From the NCBI GenBank assembly GCA_963833885.1, contig CAWHZU010000012.1, positions 111,768-175,767 of the forward strand: a stretch of 64,000 bases of DNA, written 5' to 3'. The notes beneath the pieces are model-generated. The model did no database searches. It saw nothing but the letters and a program-made list of their open reading frames with translations, and had not been told where the DNA came from. Each line of letters starts with the position of its first letter. The stretch's first letter is position 1. This document shows, one piece after another, positions 31,619 through 39,518 of the stretch. A program made the translations under genes and the position numbers. This DNA comes from JASHPR01 sp963833885. Lineage in GTDB: Bacteria > Actinomycetota > Actinomycetes > Streptosporangiales > Streptosporangiaceae.

Positions 31619-32325
31619 CGTGAGCCCCTGGCGACCTGGGCCGGCCCGGCGCCCTGGGCACTCTGGGCCTGCCGGACGCGGGTCGGCCGGACGGCCCAGG
31701 CACTCTGGGTCTGCCGGACGCGGGCCAGCCGGGCGAGCCGGGCCAGTCTTGCGAGCCGAATGGCCGCAGTCAGTGCCGAGCCAGCCGCCAGCACTCCGAG
31801 CAGCACGGTCGGCCACCCGATGGCCGCGATGAGCGCGAGCAGCAGGCAGCGTTCGGTCTTGCCAACCGGGCCGCCCTGTATCCGGCCCAGCCCGGCCGCC
31901 GCGCCGGCCAGCGCAACCCACGAGGGCAGCGTGGCCGCCAGCGCCGCCGCGAGGACCAGTGCCGCCGGGGCCAGCGCGAGGCAGCCGGCCAGCACGGCGA
32001 GCTCGGCGGCGCGGTCGCCGAGCTCGTTGAGCACCGCGCCGAACGGGGTGGCCCGGTCCCCGTCTCGGGCCACCCCGCCGTCGAGGTTGGCGCAGGCGAG
32101 CCGGGCGGCCAGCAGCGCAGCGACCGCCGCGCCAGCGGCCGGCGCCGGCCGCATCAGCGCCAGGACGGCGCCGGCGCCGGCGCCGAAACAGATCCCGGTC
32201 ATCGTGATGAGGGAAGGCGGCACGTTCGCGGCAACGAGGTGCCGGCGGACCGGCGCCAGGCGGCGCGCGTACCAGGATTTGAAGCTGTACAGGCCGCTCG
32301 CGGCGGCGTGCGCGGAATTGTTCAT
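31615..32325 (-). CDS. CDP-alcohol phosphatidyltransferase-family protein
   Basis: A 236-residue membrane enzyme that should exchange the CMP of a CDP-alcohol for another alcohol. The signature region reads ANLDGGVARDGDRATPFGAV followed by LNELGDRAAELAVLAG: DGxxAR, the spaced G and two Asp are present, but the first Asp of the usual DxxDG is alanine, as in a subgroup with N-(L)-DG. The C-terminus degenerates into (RLA)n and two copies of VRQ(T/A)QSA encoded by imperfect direct repeats. ATG at 32325 has GGAGG nine bases upstream; ATG 32331 is closer to it. First gene of the lipid operon and downstream of a perfect palindrome. Confidence 0.8.
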   Translation of the reverse strand: MNNSAHAAASGLYSFKSWYARRLAPVRRHLVAANVPPSLITMTGICFGAGAGAVLALMRPAPAAGAAVAALLAARLACANLDGGVARDGDRATPFGAVLNELGDRAAELAVLAGCLALAPAALVLAAALAATLPSWVALAGAAAGLGRIQGGPVGKTERCLLLALIAAIGWPTVLLGVLAAGSALTAAIRLARLARLARLARVRQTQSAWAVRPTRVRQAQSAQGAGPAQVARGSR

Positions 32326-32390
32326 GGCCATCAGCCTCCGGGCCGGCGGCCCGCACGGCATCGGTGCTGCTACTCAACTCGGATGCCTAA

Positions 32391-32406
32391 GCTACTCATG
32401 AGTAGC
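32391..32406. promoter_or_regulatory. 16-bp palindrome upstream of lipid operon
   Basis: GCTACTCATGAGTAGC is a perfect palindrome 66 bp before the CDP-alcohol transferase start, and another TACTCA half-site lies at 32371-32376. The half-site word TGAGTA/TACTCA is the one I recall for the MacR regulator of Streptomyces (TGAGTACnnGTACTCA), though in a different arrangement; the adjacent genes encode a MacR/MacS-like pair. Confidence 0.6.
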
Positions 32407-32427
32407 TGGCGCAGCGGCGTCTGGGCC

Positions 32428-33111
32428 TTACTGCGGTCCGCCTGGTTCGGACGCGTCCGCGAGCCCGTGCTCGATGGCGTACCGGACCAGTTCCACGCGG
32501 TTGTGCAGGTGCAGCTTGCCGAGCGAGTTCTGCACATGGTTCTGCACGGTGCGGTGGGACAGCACGAGCCTGCTGGCGATCTGCTTGTACGACATGCCGG
32601 TCGCGACCATGCGGAGGATTTCGGTCTCGCGCTCGGTCAGCCTCGGCGCATCCCCGCCGCCCGCTGCGGGCGTGGACGCCAGCCGCCGGAACTCGCCGAG
32701 GACCAGCGCGGCGAGCCCCGGGGTGAATACGGGGTCGCCGTCGGCCGTGCGCCGCACCGCGTCAAGAAACTCCGGGAGTGCCGCGGACTTCAGCAGGTAG
32801 CCGACCGCGCCCGCCTTCACCGCGTCCAGCACGTCCTGCTGCTCGCCGCTCGCGGACAGCACGAGGACGCGCGCCGCTGGACAGGCCGCACGCAGGCCGC
32901 GGGTCACGTCGACGCCGGAGGCGTCCGGCAACTGCAGGTCGAGCACGACGACGTCCGGGCGGGCGGCGCCGACGACGCGCAGCGCCTGCGCGCCGTCGGC
33001 TGCGGTCGCGACGACGTCATATCCGGCTTCGTCCAGGTCCCGGGCGACGGCGTCGCGCCACATCGGGTGGTCATCGACCACCATGACCCGGATCGGGCCG
33101 CTGCGTTCCAC
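32428..33111 (-). CDS. NarL/LuxR-type response regulator (MacR-like)
   Basis: A 227-residue two-component regulator. The receiver domain has the acidic pocket VMVVDDHPMW, phospho-acceptor Asp in VVVLDLQLPDASG, the Ser/Thr switch VLVLSASGEQQ and the lysine in GYLLKSAAL. The C-terminal LuxR helix-turn-helix is LTERETEILRMVATGMSYKQ then IASRLVLSHRTVQNHVQNSL. It follows the kinase gene by nine bases on the same strand and must be its partner. GTG is the start. By context and kinase type I place it with the MacRS system of Streptomyces, which controls membrane and developmental genes. Confidence 0.88.
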   Translation of the reverse strand: MERSGPIRVMVVDDHPMWRDAVARDLDEAGYDVVATAADGAQALRVVGAARPDVVVLDLQLPDASGVDVTRGLRAACPAARVLVLSASGEQQDVLDAVKAGAVGYLLKSAALPEFLDAVRRTADGDPVFTPGLAALVLGEFRRLASTPAAGGGDAPRLTERETEILRMVATGMSYKQIASRLVLSHRTVQNHVQNSLGKLHLHNRVELVRYAIEHGLADASEPGGPQ

Positions 33112-33120
33112 GTCCGCACC

Positions 33121-34347
33121 TTAAGCCCGTTCCGGTGACCTCGCCACCGGCACGCCCGCTCCGCGCGGCAGGCGGAGCTCAACCTCGGTGCCCTCGCCGG
33201 GGGCCGAGCTGATGCTGGCCGAGCCGCCCAGGTCGCGCAGCCGGCCGTGGATGGAATGGCTGACCCCGAGCCGGCCGGCGGCCGCCGCTTCGGCCAGCCG
33301 CCCATCCGCGATGCCGGGGCCGTCGTCCCTGATCGTCACCGTGACTGATCCCGGCTCGTCCTCGACCAGCACCCACGCGCGGGCCCGTTCCCCGCAGTGC
33401 CGGCGCACGTTGTCCAGCGCCGCGTGCATCGCCGAGGCCAGCTCGTCTGCCGCAGCGTTCGACACCAGGACAGGCTGGGCCGGCACCGACACGGTCACCC
33501 GGTCGGTCTGGGCGGGCAGCATCACCGAGCGGAGGTCCACGTTTCCCGGCGCGCCCGGCGCCGCACCGGCCGCGGTGCCCCCGGTCCCGCTGCCAACCAG
33601 GGCACGGAGCGCGGCTTCCTGCTGGCCCGCCAGCCTGCCGAGTTCGGCCGCGGCGCCGCCCGCCTCAGCACCCCGCCGCTGCACCAGCGCCAGGACCTGG
33701 AGCACCGAGTCGTGGATGTCGCGGGCCAGGCGTTCGCGCTCCCGGCCTGCCGCCTCGACTCCGATGACGCGCTGACGCTCCGCCTCCAGCTCGGCGGCGA
33801 GCCGGGACACGTGCCCGACGATGACGCCAGCCAGCAGCAACAGCACCAGGCCGTTAAGCGCCTGGCCGAACACCGCTGCCCGCACCAGCACCAGCTCGCA
33901 GCCGCACATGATCAGGGCCGCGATCGCGCCGGCCCGCCTGCCGTACCGGACCGCCCAGGCCAGCACCGGCCCGGCCAGCCAGGTCGCGGTGATCGGCGCC
34001 ACGCCATGCCGCGGCGACTGCGGGTACTGCAGCGCGGCGGTGCTCAGCAGCAGGCAGGCGGTGACCGCGAAGTCGACGCCGAGCAGGACCCTGGTGCGGC
34101 GCTCCGGGCGCGAGTAGGCGATGGTGGTGCCGACCGTCCACGCAGTCATCACCGCGATGACCACCCACGCCCAGTCCGGCCGCGAGTAGTCGGCGCGGTC
34201 GATGACGGCCAGCCGCAGCGCGGCATAGCCGAGGCTGGCGAACCGGAAGACAGCGAGGGCCCGCCACAGCGGCTCGGCGCTTCCGCGCTGTGCACCCCGC
34301 GATGCCTCCGGTGCGCCCGCCTGCGCCCACCAAGACGGGCCGATCAT
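33121..34347 (-). CDS. MacS-like sensor histidine kinase
   Basis: A 408-residue membrane kinase. The N-terminal region (EPLWRALAVFRFASLGYAAL onward) with about five helices matches the actinobacterial DUF5931 input domain found in MacS-type kinases. A short coiled coil precedes the HisKA_3 box ERLARDIHDSVLQVLALVQR (phospho-His in DIHD), followed by a HATPase domain with ALDNVRRHCGER, VTIRDDGPGIADG and LGVSHSIHGRLRDLGG. ATG overlaps the stop of the upstream oxidoreductase reading frame (ATGA). The signal sensed is unknown. Confidence 0.86.
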   Translation of the reverse strand: MIGPSWWAQAGAPEASRGAQRGSAEPLWRALAVFRFASLGYAALRLAVIDRADYSRPDWAWVVIAVMTAWTVGTTIAYSRPERRTRVLLGVDFAVTACLLLSTAALQYPQSPRHGVAPITATWLAGPVLAWAVRYGRRAGAIAALIMCGCELVLVRAAVFGQALNGLVLLLLAGVIVGHVSRLAAELEAERQRVIGVEAAGRERERLARDIHDSVLQVLALVQRRGAEAGGAAAELGRLAGQQEAALRALVGSGTGGTAAGAAPGAPGNVDLRSVMLPAQTDRVTVSVPAQPVLVSNAAADELASAMHAALDNVRRHCGERARAWVLVEDEPGSVTVTIRDDGPGIADGRLAEAAAAGRLGVSHSIHGRLRDLGGSASISSAPGEGTEVELRLPRGAGVPVARSPERA

Positions 34348-35575
34348 TGCCCGGGCTGCCCGGCCGGGTCGTAGTAGTGCGCGTACTGCCAGGTCCCGTT
34401 CTTGACCAGCAACTCTTCGGTCATGGCCGGGAACCGGTCCGGCGACAGCGTCGCGAGCCCGGCCGTGTCGCCGCCGGTGATCCAGCGGGCCAGCGCCTCG
34501 CCGAGGGCCGGCGACGAGGAGAACCCTGAGCCGTTGCAGCCGCTCGCCACCCAGAGACCGGGCGCGTCGGGCACCGGCCCGACGACGAAACGGCCATCCG
34601 GGCTCATCGTGAACAGCCCGCCGCGGTGCTCGGCGACGGGGGCCGAGCCGGCCAGCGGGGCCTCGTCGGCGACCTGGCGGGCCATGTCCCGCAGCACGCC
34701 GAGGTCCAGCGGCATGTCGTCGGTGCGGAACGACGGCCGCTGCTGGACAGGATCGACCGGCAGCGGCGCGGCCTCGAACCCGCCGAACATCAGGCCGCCC
34801 CGCGCCGGGCGCAAGTACACCGCGGCGTCGACGACCCGGATGATCGGCTGTGCCGGGTCGACCCCGGCGGACGGCTCGGTGATCAGCAGCTGGTGCCGGA
34901 CCGGCGCGATCGCCACCCCGCCGCCGGCCCGGCGAGCCCGGCGACCTGCCGGACCCACGCGCCCGCCGCGTCCACCACGGCGACCGCAGCGTCGATGGAC
35001 CTGGCCTCGGTTTCGACAGCGGCCGCCCGGCCACCGGAGAACGGGATGCCGACCACGGCCTCGGACTCGAGTATCTCGACGCCGTGGCGCCGGCATGCCG
35101 CGGCGTACGCCCGCACCAGGCTGATCGGCTCCTCGATGTAGACGTCCTCTGGGCACCACAGCGCGAGCTCCTCGCCCGAGTCGTTGCCGCGGTAGAAGGA
35201 CACCCGATCAGCCAGGTCCGAGGGGCTGGCCTGCTGCACGTCCGCACCCCAGCCACGGGACTGGGTGGCCTCGGCCAGCAGGTAGTCCCGGTGCTTGTCG
35301 GTCCGCGCCACCAGGAAGCTGCCGCTGCGGGCCACCTCGAGTTCGGCTCCGGCCCAGTCGCCGAAGGTCACCGCCAGGTCGATGCTGCGCCGGGCCAGCG
35401 CGGTGCGCTGCTCGTCGGCCTGCACGGACTTGAACAGCCCGGCCGCCCGCCCAGACGCCTGCGAGCCGGCCGTGTCCCGCTCGACCACGACCACGGACCG
35501 GCCGAGCAGGGCGCACTGCAGCGCCGTGCTCAGCCCGAGCGCCCCGGCCCCGATTACCACGATGTCGGCCTTCAT
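34344..35575 (-). pseudogene. FAD-dependent oxidoreductase (DAO family), frameshifted
   Basis: Two overlapping frames together encode one DAO-type amine/amino-acid oxidase. The first (from 35575; also possible from GTG 35611, which overlaps the MFS stop) has ADIVVIGAGALGLSTALQCA, the FAD dinucleotide fold, and runs to AVVDAAGAWVRQVAGLAG. The second carries on as VAIAPVRHQLLITEPSAGVD, FGGFEAAPLPVDP and ends with WVASGCNGSGFSSSPALGEA, the C-terminal FAD contact. The switch lies at a run of four C (plus strand 34916-34919), where one base appears to be missing. Either a recent mutation or a sequencing error; both halves are otherwise intact with good codon bias. Confidence 0.8.
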
Positions 35576-35607
35576 CAGGCCAGTGTCTCCCGACCGGGGC
35601 TCCGGCG

Positions 35608-37620
35608 TCACCTGGTGATGATGTGCTCGTCCGCGCGCTCGCCGAGCAGCGCGCGGGACAGTTTGTCGAGCATCTGGGCCAGCTCGGCGTGCTGCTCCGG
35701 CGACCAGTCGGACAGCAGCCGGGCCAGGCCGTCCCGGCCGGCCGCGAACAGCCGGTCCGCGGCGACGCTGCCTTCCGGGGTCAGTTCCAGCGAGCCGTTG
35801 TCACGGCGCACGTACCCCGCCTCGACCAGCTTGTCCGCGTACGGGCGCCCATGCTCAACGCTGACGCCCGCCTCACGGGCCAGGTCCGTCCCCACCACCC
35901 GGCCGCCGTCCTTGGCCATCCGGGCCAGGATCCAGCAGCTGCCGGCGGGCAGGCCGAGCCCGCACAGATCGGCGAGCCGGGTGTAGCCCTGCCGTCGCAG
36001 GTCGACGTCGGCCAGCCGGAGCAGCGCGCGCTCGAGCTCCGCTGCCGACGACCGCTGGGCCGAGGCCGCGCCGATGCCCTCGCCGATGTCGGGGGCGGCG
36101 GAAGTCGCGCGCAGCGGCACCTCGCGCAGGAACCAGGTGAGCACGAACGTGGCCGCCGCCACCGGTACCGCGCCCAGGAACACCGTGTGAAACGACAGCA
36201 CGTACGCGTGCAGGATGTCCGCGTGCAGCGCCGCGGGCAGCCGCTTCAGCGCGGCCGGGTTGGCCTGGGCCGAGGCCGGGCTGAATCCCCGCGGCAGCGG
36301 CGTCCCGTGCAGCGCCGCCGCCAGGTTGGCCGCCAGGCGGCTGGAGAAGATCGACCCGAAGATCGCCACGCCGAACGATCCGCCGATCGTGCGGAAGAAC
36401 GTGACGCTGGACGTGGCGACGCCAAGATCCGCGTAGTCCGCCGAGTTCTGCACGGCGATGACCAGAACCTGCAGGATCAGGCCGAGCCCGAACCCGAGCA
36501 CCGCGAAGTACACGTCAAGGACCACGGACGTGGTCGTCTCGGTGAGCGTAGACAGCAGGTACAGGGCGACGGTCATGGCCGCCGTGCCCACGATCGGGTA
36601 CACCTTGTACCGGCCGAACCTGGAGATCAGCTGACCGCTGGCAATCGACGTGACCAGCAGGCCGAGCACCATCGGCAGCAGGTACACGCCGGAGATCGTC
36701 GGCGAGACTCCACGCACGACCTGCAGGTACAGCGGCAGGAACGCGGTGGCGCCGAACAGCGCGAACCCGGCGCCGAAGCTGATACCCGCGCCGACCGAGA
36801 ACACCGGGTTCCGGAACAGCTTCCGCGGCAGCACCGGCTCCGCGGCCCGCCCGGCCGACAGCCACCAGCCCACGGCCAGGATCACCGCCGCGGCGCCGAG
36901 CCCGAAGATCTCCGGGGACAGCCACGGGTAGGTGGTGCCGCCCCAGGAGGTCAGCAGCACCACGCAGGTCGCCGCCGCCGCGAGCAGCACGGTGCCGGCA
37001 TAGTCGATCTTGTGTGCCTGGGTGGCCGCGCTCGCGGGCAGCGCGAACGCGATCACGGCCAGCGCGAGGATACCGATCGGCAGGTTGATGTAGAACACCC
37101 AGCGCCAGCCCAGGTTGTCCACGAAGAACCCGCCGATCAGCGGGCCGGCCACGCTGGCCACCCCGAACACCGCGCCGAACGCGCCCTGGTACTTGCCGCG
37201 TTCCCGGGGTGAGACGACGTCGCCGACGATGGCCTGGGCCAGCACGATCAGGCCACCGCCGCCCAGGCCCTGCAGAGCCCGGAAGCCGATCAGCTCGAAC
37301 ATGTTGCGGGACAGCCCGCACAGCGCCGAGCCGATCAGGAAGATCACGATCGCGGCCTGGAACAGCCTCTTGCGCCCGTACTGGTCGCCGAGCTTCCCCC
37401 ATAGCGGCGCCGACACGGTGGTGGCCAGCAGGTACGCGGTGATCACCCAGGACAGGTGGCTCAGCCCGCCGAGGTCGCCGACGATCGTCGGCAGCGCGGT
37501 GGCGACGATCGTCTGGTCGAGCGCTGCCAGCAGGATCGCCAGCATCAGCGCGGCGTAGATGATGACCAGGCCGCCACGGGGGCGCGTGACAGACCCGTTG
37601 GTCTCGGGGGCGGGCTGCAT
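35608..37620 (-). CDS. MFS drug exporter (EmrB/QacA type) fused to MarR-like domain
   Basis: A 670-residue protein. Residues about 15-500 are a 14-helix major-facilitator exporter with motif C-like and motif D1 sequences: LDQTIVATALPTIVGDLGG, SWVITAYLLATTVSAPLWGK, LGDQYGRKRLFQ and WRWVFYINLPIGILAL. After helix 14 (ATFVLTWFLREVPL) a cytoplasmic extension of about 160 residues ends in a winged-helix segment: AREAGVSVEHGRPYADKLVE then AGYVRRDNGSLELTPEGSVA, resembling MarR-type HTH. The fusion may sense substrate or regulate expression. A TAGATA element seven bases before ATG suggests a leaderless message. Its stop overlaps the oxidoreductase start by GTGA. Confidence 0.88.
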   Translation of the reverse strand: MQPAPETNGSVTRPRGGLVIIYAALMLAILLAALDQTIVATALPTIVGDLGGLSHLSWVITAYLLATTVSAPLWGKLGDQYGRKRLFQAAIVIFLIGSALCGLSRNMFELIGFRALQGLGGGGLIVLAQAIVGDVVSPRERGKYQGAFGAVFGVASVAGPLIGGFFVDNLGWRWVFYINLPIGILALAVIAFALPASAATQAHKIDYAGTVLLAAAATCVVLLTSWGGTTYPWLSPEIFGLGAAAVILAVGWWLSAGRAAEPVLPRKLFRNPVFSVGAGISFGAGFALFGATAFLPLYLQVVRGVSPTISGVYLLPMVLGLLVTSIASGQLISRFGRYKVYPIVGTAAMTVALYLLSTLTETTTSVVLDVYFAVLGFGLGLILQVLVIAVQNSADYADLGVATSSVTFFRTIGGSFGVAIFGSIFSSRLAANLAAALHGTPLPRGFSPASAQANPAALKRLPAALHADILHAYVLSFHTVFLGAVPVAAATFVLTWFLREVPLRATSAAPDIGEGIGAASAQRSSAAELERALLRLADVDLRRQGYTRLADLCGLGLPAGSCWILARMAKDGGRVVGTDLAREAGVSVEHGRPYADKLVEAGYVRRDNGSLELTPEGSVAADRLFAAGRDGLARLLSDWSPEQHAELAQMLDKLSRALLGERADEHIITR

Positions 37621-37627
37621 GCGACGT

Positions 37628-37633
37628 TATCTA
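37628..37633 (-). promoter_or_regulatory. -10-like element of MFS gene
   Basis: On the minus strand TAGATA ends seven bases before the ATG and no ribosome-binding site is present, indicating a leaderless start for the MFS-oxidoreductase-kinase-regulator operon. Confidence 0.4.
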
Positions 37634-37709
37634 CCCATCGCCGCCTGCGCTCTCCCCCGCTGCGCTGGACGTTCCTGCTGTGTTCCAACGGCTACCGCAG
37701 CGCGCGGCA

Positions 37710-37749
37710 GTGGCGGCGCCTCCTCGCCCGGTACGGGAGGCGCCGCCAC
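37710..37749 (-). terminator. Strong hairpin terminator after secreted lipoprotein gene
   Basis: GTGGCGGCGCCTCC (37710-37723) and GGAGGCGCCGCCAC (37736-37749) form a perfect 14-bp stem with a 12-base loop, 18 bases beyond the stop at 37768. It also shields the MFS operon from read-through. Confidence 0.75.
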
Positions 37750-37767
37750 ACTTACCCGGCGCGGCGA

Positions 37768-38358
37768 TCAGTAGCCGTAGCCGCCGCTGCCGGAGCTGCC
37801 GCCACTGGAGCTGCCGCTGCCGCTGCTGCCGCTCGACGAAGAGGCTGTGTCCTTGTGCATGTCCTTCTTGCCGGTGGAGGTCATCATCCACCAGAGGCCG
37901 CCGGCGGCGTCGAGGTTATTGCCGGTCCACTGGCCCGCGCTGGTGTCGGCCTTGAACAGGTACAGCGGATGGCCGTCGTAGGTCGCCTGGAGCTGGCCGT
38001 TGGCCCGCTTGATCGTGCCGAGCTTGCCGGCCAGCGTGACTCCTGAGGCCAGGCTCGGGGTTCCGGTGAGGGGCGGCCAATTCGTCGCGCACACACCGGA
38101 GCAGTTCGACTTCGTCGGGGTGTCGATCGCGAACCAGTAGAGCACGAACCCGGCCGAGTCGGTGAGCACCGTGTGGCCGTTGACAACCGAGGTCTTGAGC
38201 CCGGTCGCCGTGGCCGTGTTGCTGCTGGTGTTGCTGCCCGTGTTGGTGTTGCCGGTGCTCGCCGCGGGGGGGGTGCTTGAGGACGAACCGCCGCACGCCG
38301 CAAGCCCGACGACGGCGGCTGCGGCGAGTACAGAGGCCGCCAACCATCGATTACGCAT
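37768..38358 (-). CDS. Secreted lipoprotein with PF03640-type repeats
   Basis: A 196-residue lipoprotein. Signal and lipobox are NRWLAASVLAAAAVVGLAAC, followed by a Ser/Thr/Asn-rich linker. The body has two copies of the short secreted repeat of unknown function: VLTDSAGFVLYWFAIDTPTK with CSGVCATNWPPLTG, and ATYDGHPLYLFKADTSAGQW with AAGGLWWMM. The C-terminus is a flexible Ser/Gly tail ending GGYGY. ATG has GGAGT seven bases upstream. Such proteins sit on the outer face of the membrane; haem or redox roles have been suggested for relatives but none is established. Confidence 0.87.
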   Translation of the reverse strand: MRNRWLAASVLAAAAVVGLAACGGSSSSTPPAASTGNTNTGSNTSSNTATATGLKTSVVNGHTVLTDSAGFVLYWFAIDTPTKSNCSGVCATNWPPLTGTPSLASGVTLAGKLGTIKRANGQLQATYDGHPLYLFKADTSAGQWTGNNLDAAGGLWWMMTSTGKKDMHKDTASSSSGSSGSGSSSGGSSGSGGYGY

Positions 38359-38450
38359 TGTATTTACTCCATTCGCTACGGTTACCCGCTCCGCGTTCAC
38401 AGGGGATCACGTAGGGCCGGGCGGAGTAGTTCAATGGTTTTCGATGAATC

Positions 38451-39479
38451 TCAGGCGGCGATGCGCTGGCAGAGCCAGGCCAGCGACAGCGGGTACCGGT
38501 AGTCGATGCCGGCGTGGGTCGCGTCGAACAGCTCGAAGCGGACCACTTCATCGGTGACGCCGACCTCGCGCAGCGCCTGCCGGAACGCCTCCGCGCCCAG
38601 GTCCAGGTAGTGCTCGTCCCTGGTGCCCGCGTCGATCCAGATCGCGCGCAGTGACCGGAGCGCCCCGGCGTACCTGGGGGCCATCCGGACCGGGTCCCAG
38701 TCCAGCCACCGCTCCCACACCTCGGGGCGCAGCGCGCCGGTCCGCTGGTCGAACGGCAGGTCCACGGTCCCGTCTTCATGCGCCGAGAAGCAGGCGGCCA
38801 CCCCCAGCAGCCCGAGCAGGACCTGGTCGGCGGCCTTGGTGAACGAGACCCGGGACCCGAAGTCGTCCCACCACCGCCAGATGTCGCCGTCGTAGTCCCG
38901 CAGCAGCCGCGCCGCCGGGCCGAAGTCAGGAATGTAGGACAGCTCGTAGAGCGCGTCGCCGGCGTGCGTGGCCAGCGCGCCGAACAGGTCGGGCCGCAGC
39001 ATCGGGGTGATCATCGCGCCGAACCCACCGCTTGACTTGCCAGCGATCGCGCGGTGCGCCGCGCCGGCCAGCGTCCGGTAGCGCCGGTCGACCCAGGGCA
39101 CGACCTCCTCGCACAGGTAGGAGTGGTAGCGGCCGGTGCCCGGCGAGTCAACGAACTGGCTGCCGCCGTAGGACGTCCACGCGTCGACGTAGACGACCAG
39201 GGCGGCCGGCGCCTCGCCGCTGGCGAACACCGCGTCGGCGGTCTCGGTGAATGGCTGCCGGAAGGGCGCCCGGTTGCGCCACATCGCCACGTGCCCGGTG
39301 TACCCCTGGATCACGTAGACCACGGGGTAGCGGCGGCCCGGGTCGGCGTCGTAGCCGGGCGGCAGGTACACCCACAGCGGCCGGTCGCAGGGGTCGCCGA
39401 GCGGGTTGTCCCGCAGCAGCTCGCTGGCGATCACGTGTTCTTCGAGTCGGCCGGCCAGCTCTCCGGACCAGGGCAGCAT
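38451..39479 (-). CDS. Esterase-D-type alpha/beta hydrolase
   Basis: A 342-residue probably cytosolic serine esterase of the putative esterase (EstD/Fes-like) family. It opens with RPLWVYLPPGYDADPGRRYP and VVYVIQGYTGH (oxyanion region). The nucleophile elbow is AIAGKSSGGFGAM; the acid is probably in WIDAGTRDEHYLDLGA and the catalytic histidine in FDATHAGIDYRYP. GGGAGG precedes the ATG. It is followed on the same strand by the lipoprotein gene at a distance of 92 bp and is preceded 39 bp away by the serpin gene. Substrate is unknown. Confidence 0.85.
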   Translation of the reverse strand: MLPWSGELAGRLEEHVIASELLRDNPLGDPCDRPLWVYLPPGYDADPGRRYPVVYVIQGYTGHVAMWRNRAPFRQPFTETADAVFASGEAPAALVVYVDAWTSYGGSQFVDSPGTGRYHSYLCEEVVPWVDRRYRTLAGAAHRAIAGKSSGGFGAMITPMLRPDLFGALATHAGDALYELSYIPDFGPAARLLRDYDGDIWRWWDDFGSRVSFTKAADQVLLGLLGVAACFSAHEDGTVDLPFDQRTGALRPEVWERWLDWDPVRMAPRYAGALRSLRAIWIDAGTRDEHYLDLGAEAFRQALREVGVTDEVVRFELFDATHAGIDYRYPLSLAWLCQRIAA

Positions 39480-39518
39480 GCATCCTCCCGGGGGATTAGC
39501 GGTGAGGTGCCCAGTCTC

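Noticed and set aside
30800..32377. 525-codon minus-strand frame suggesting a CdsA fusion protein
   Set aside because: The first half is an out-of-phase reading of the CDP-alcohol transferase; GTG at 31618 with GTGA overlap is the natural start.
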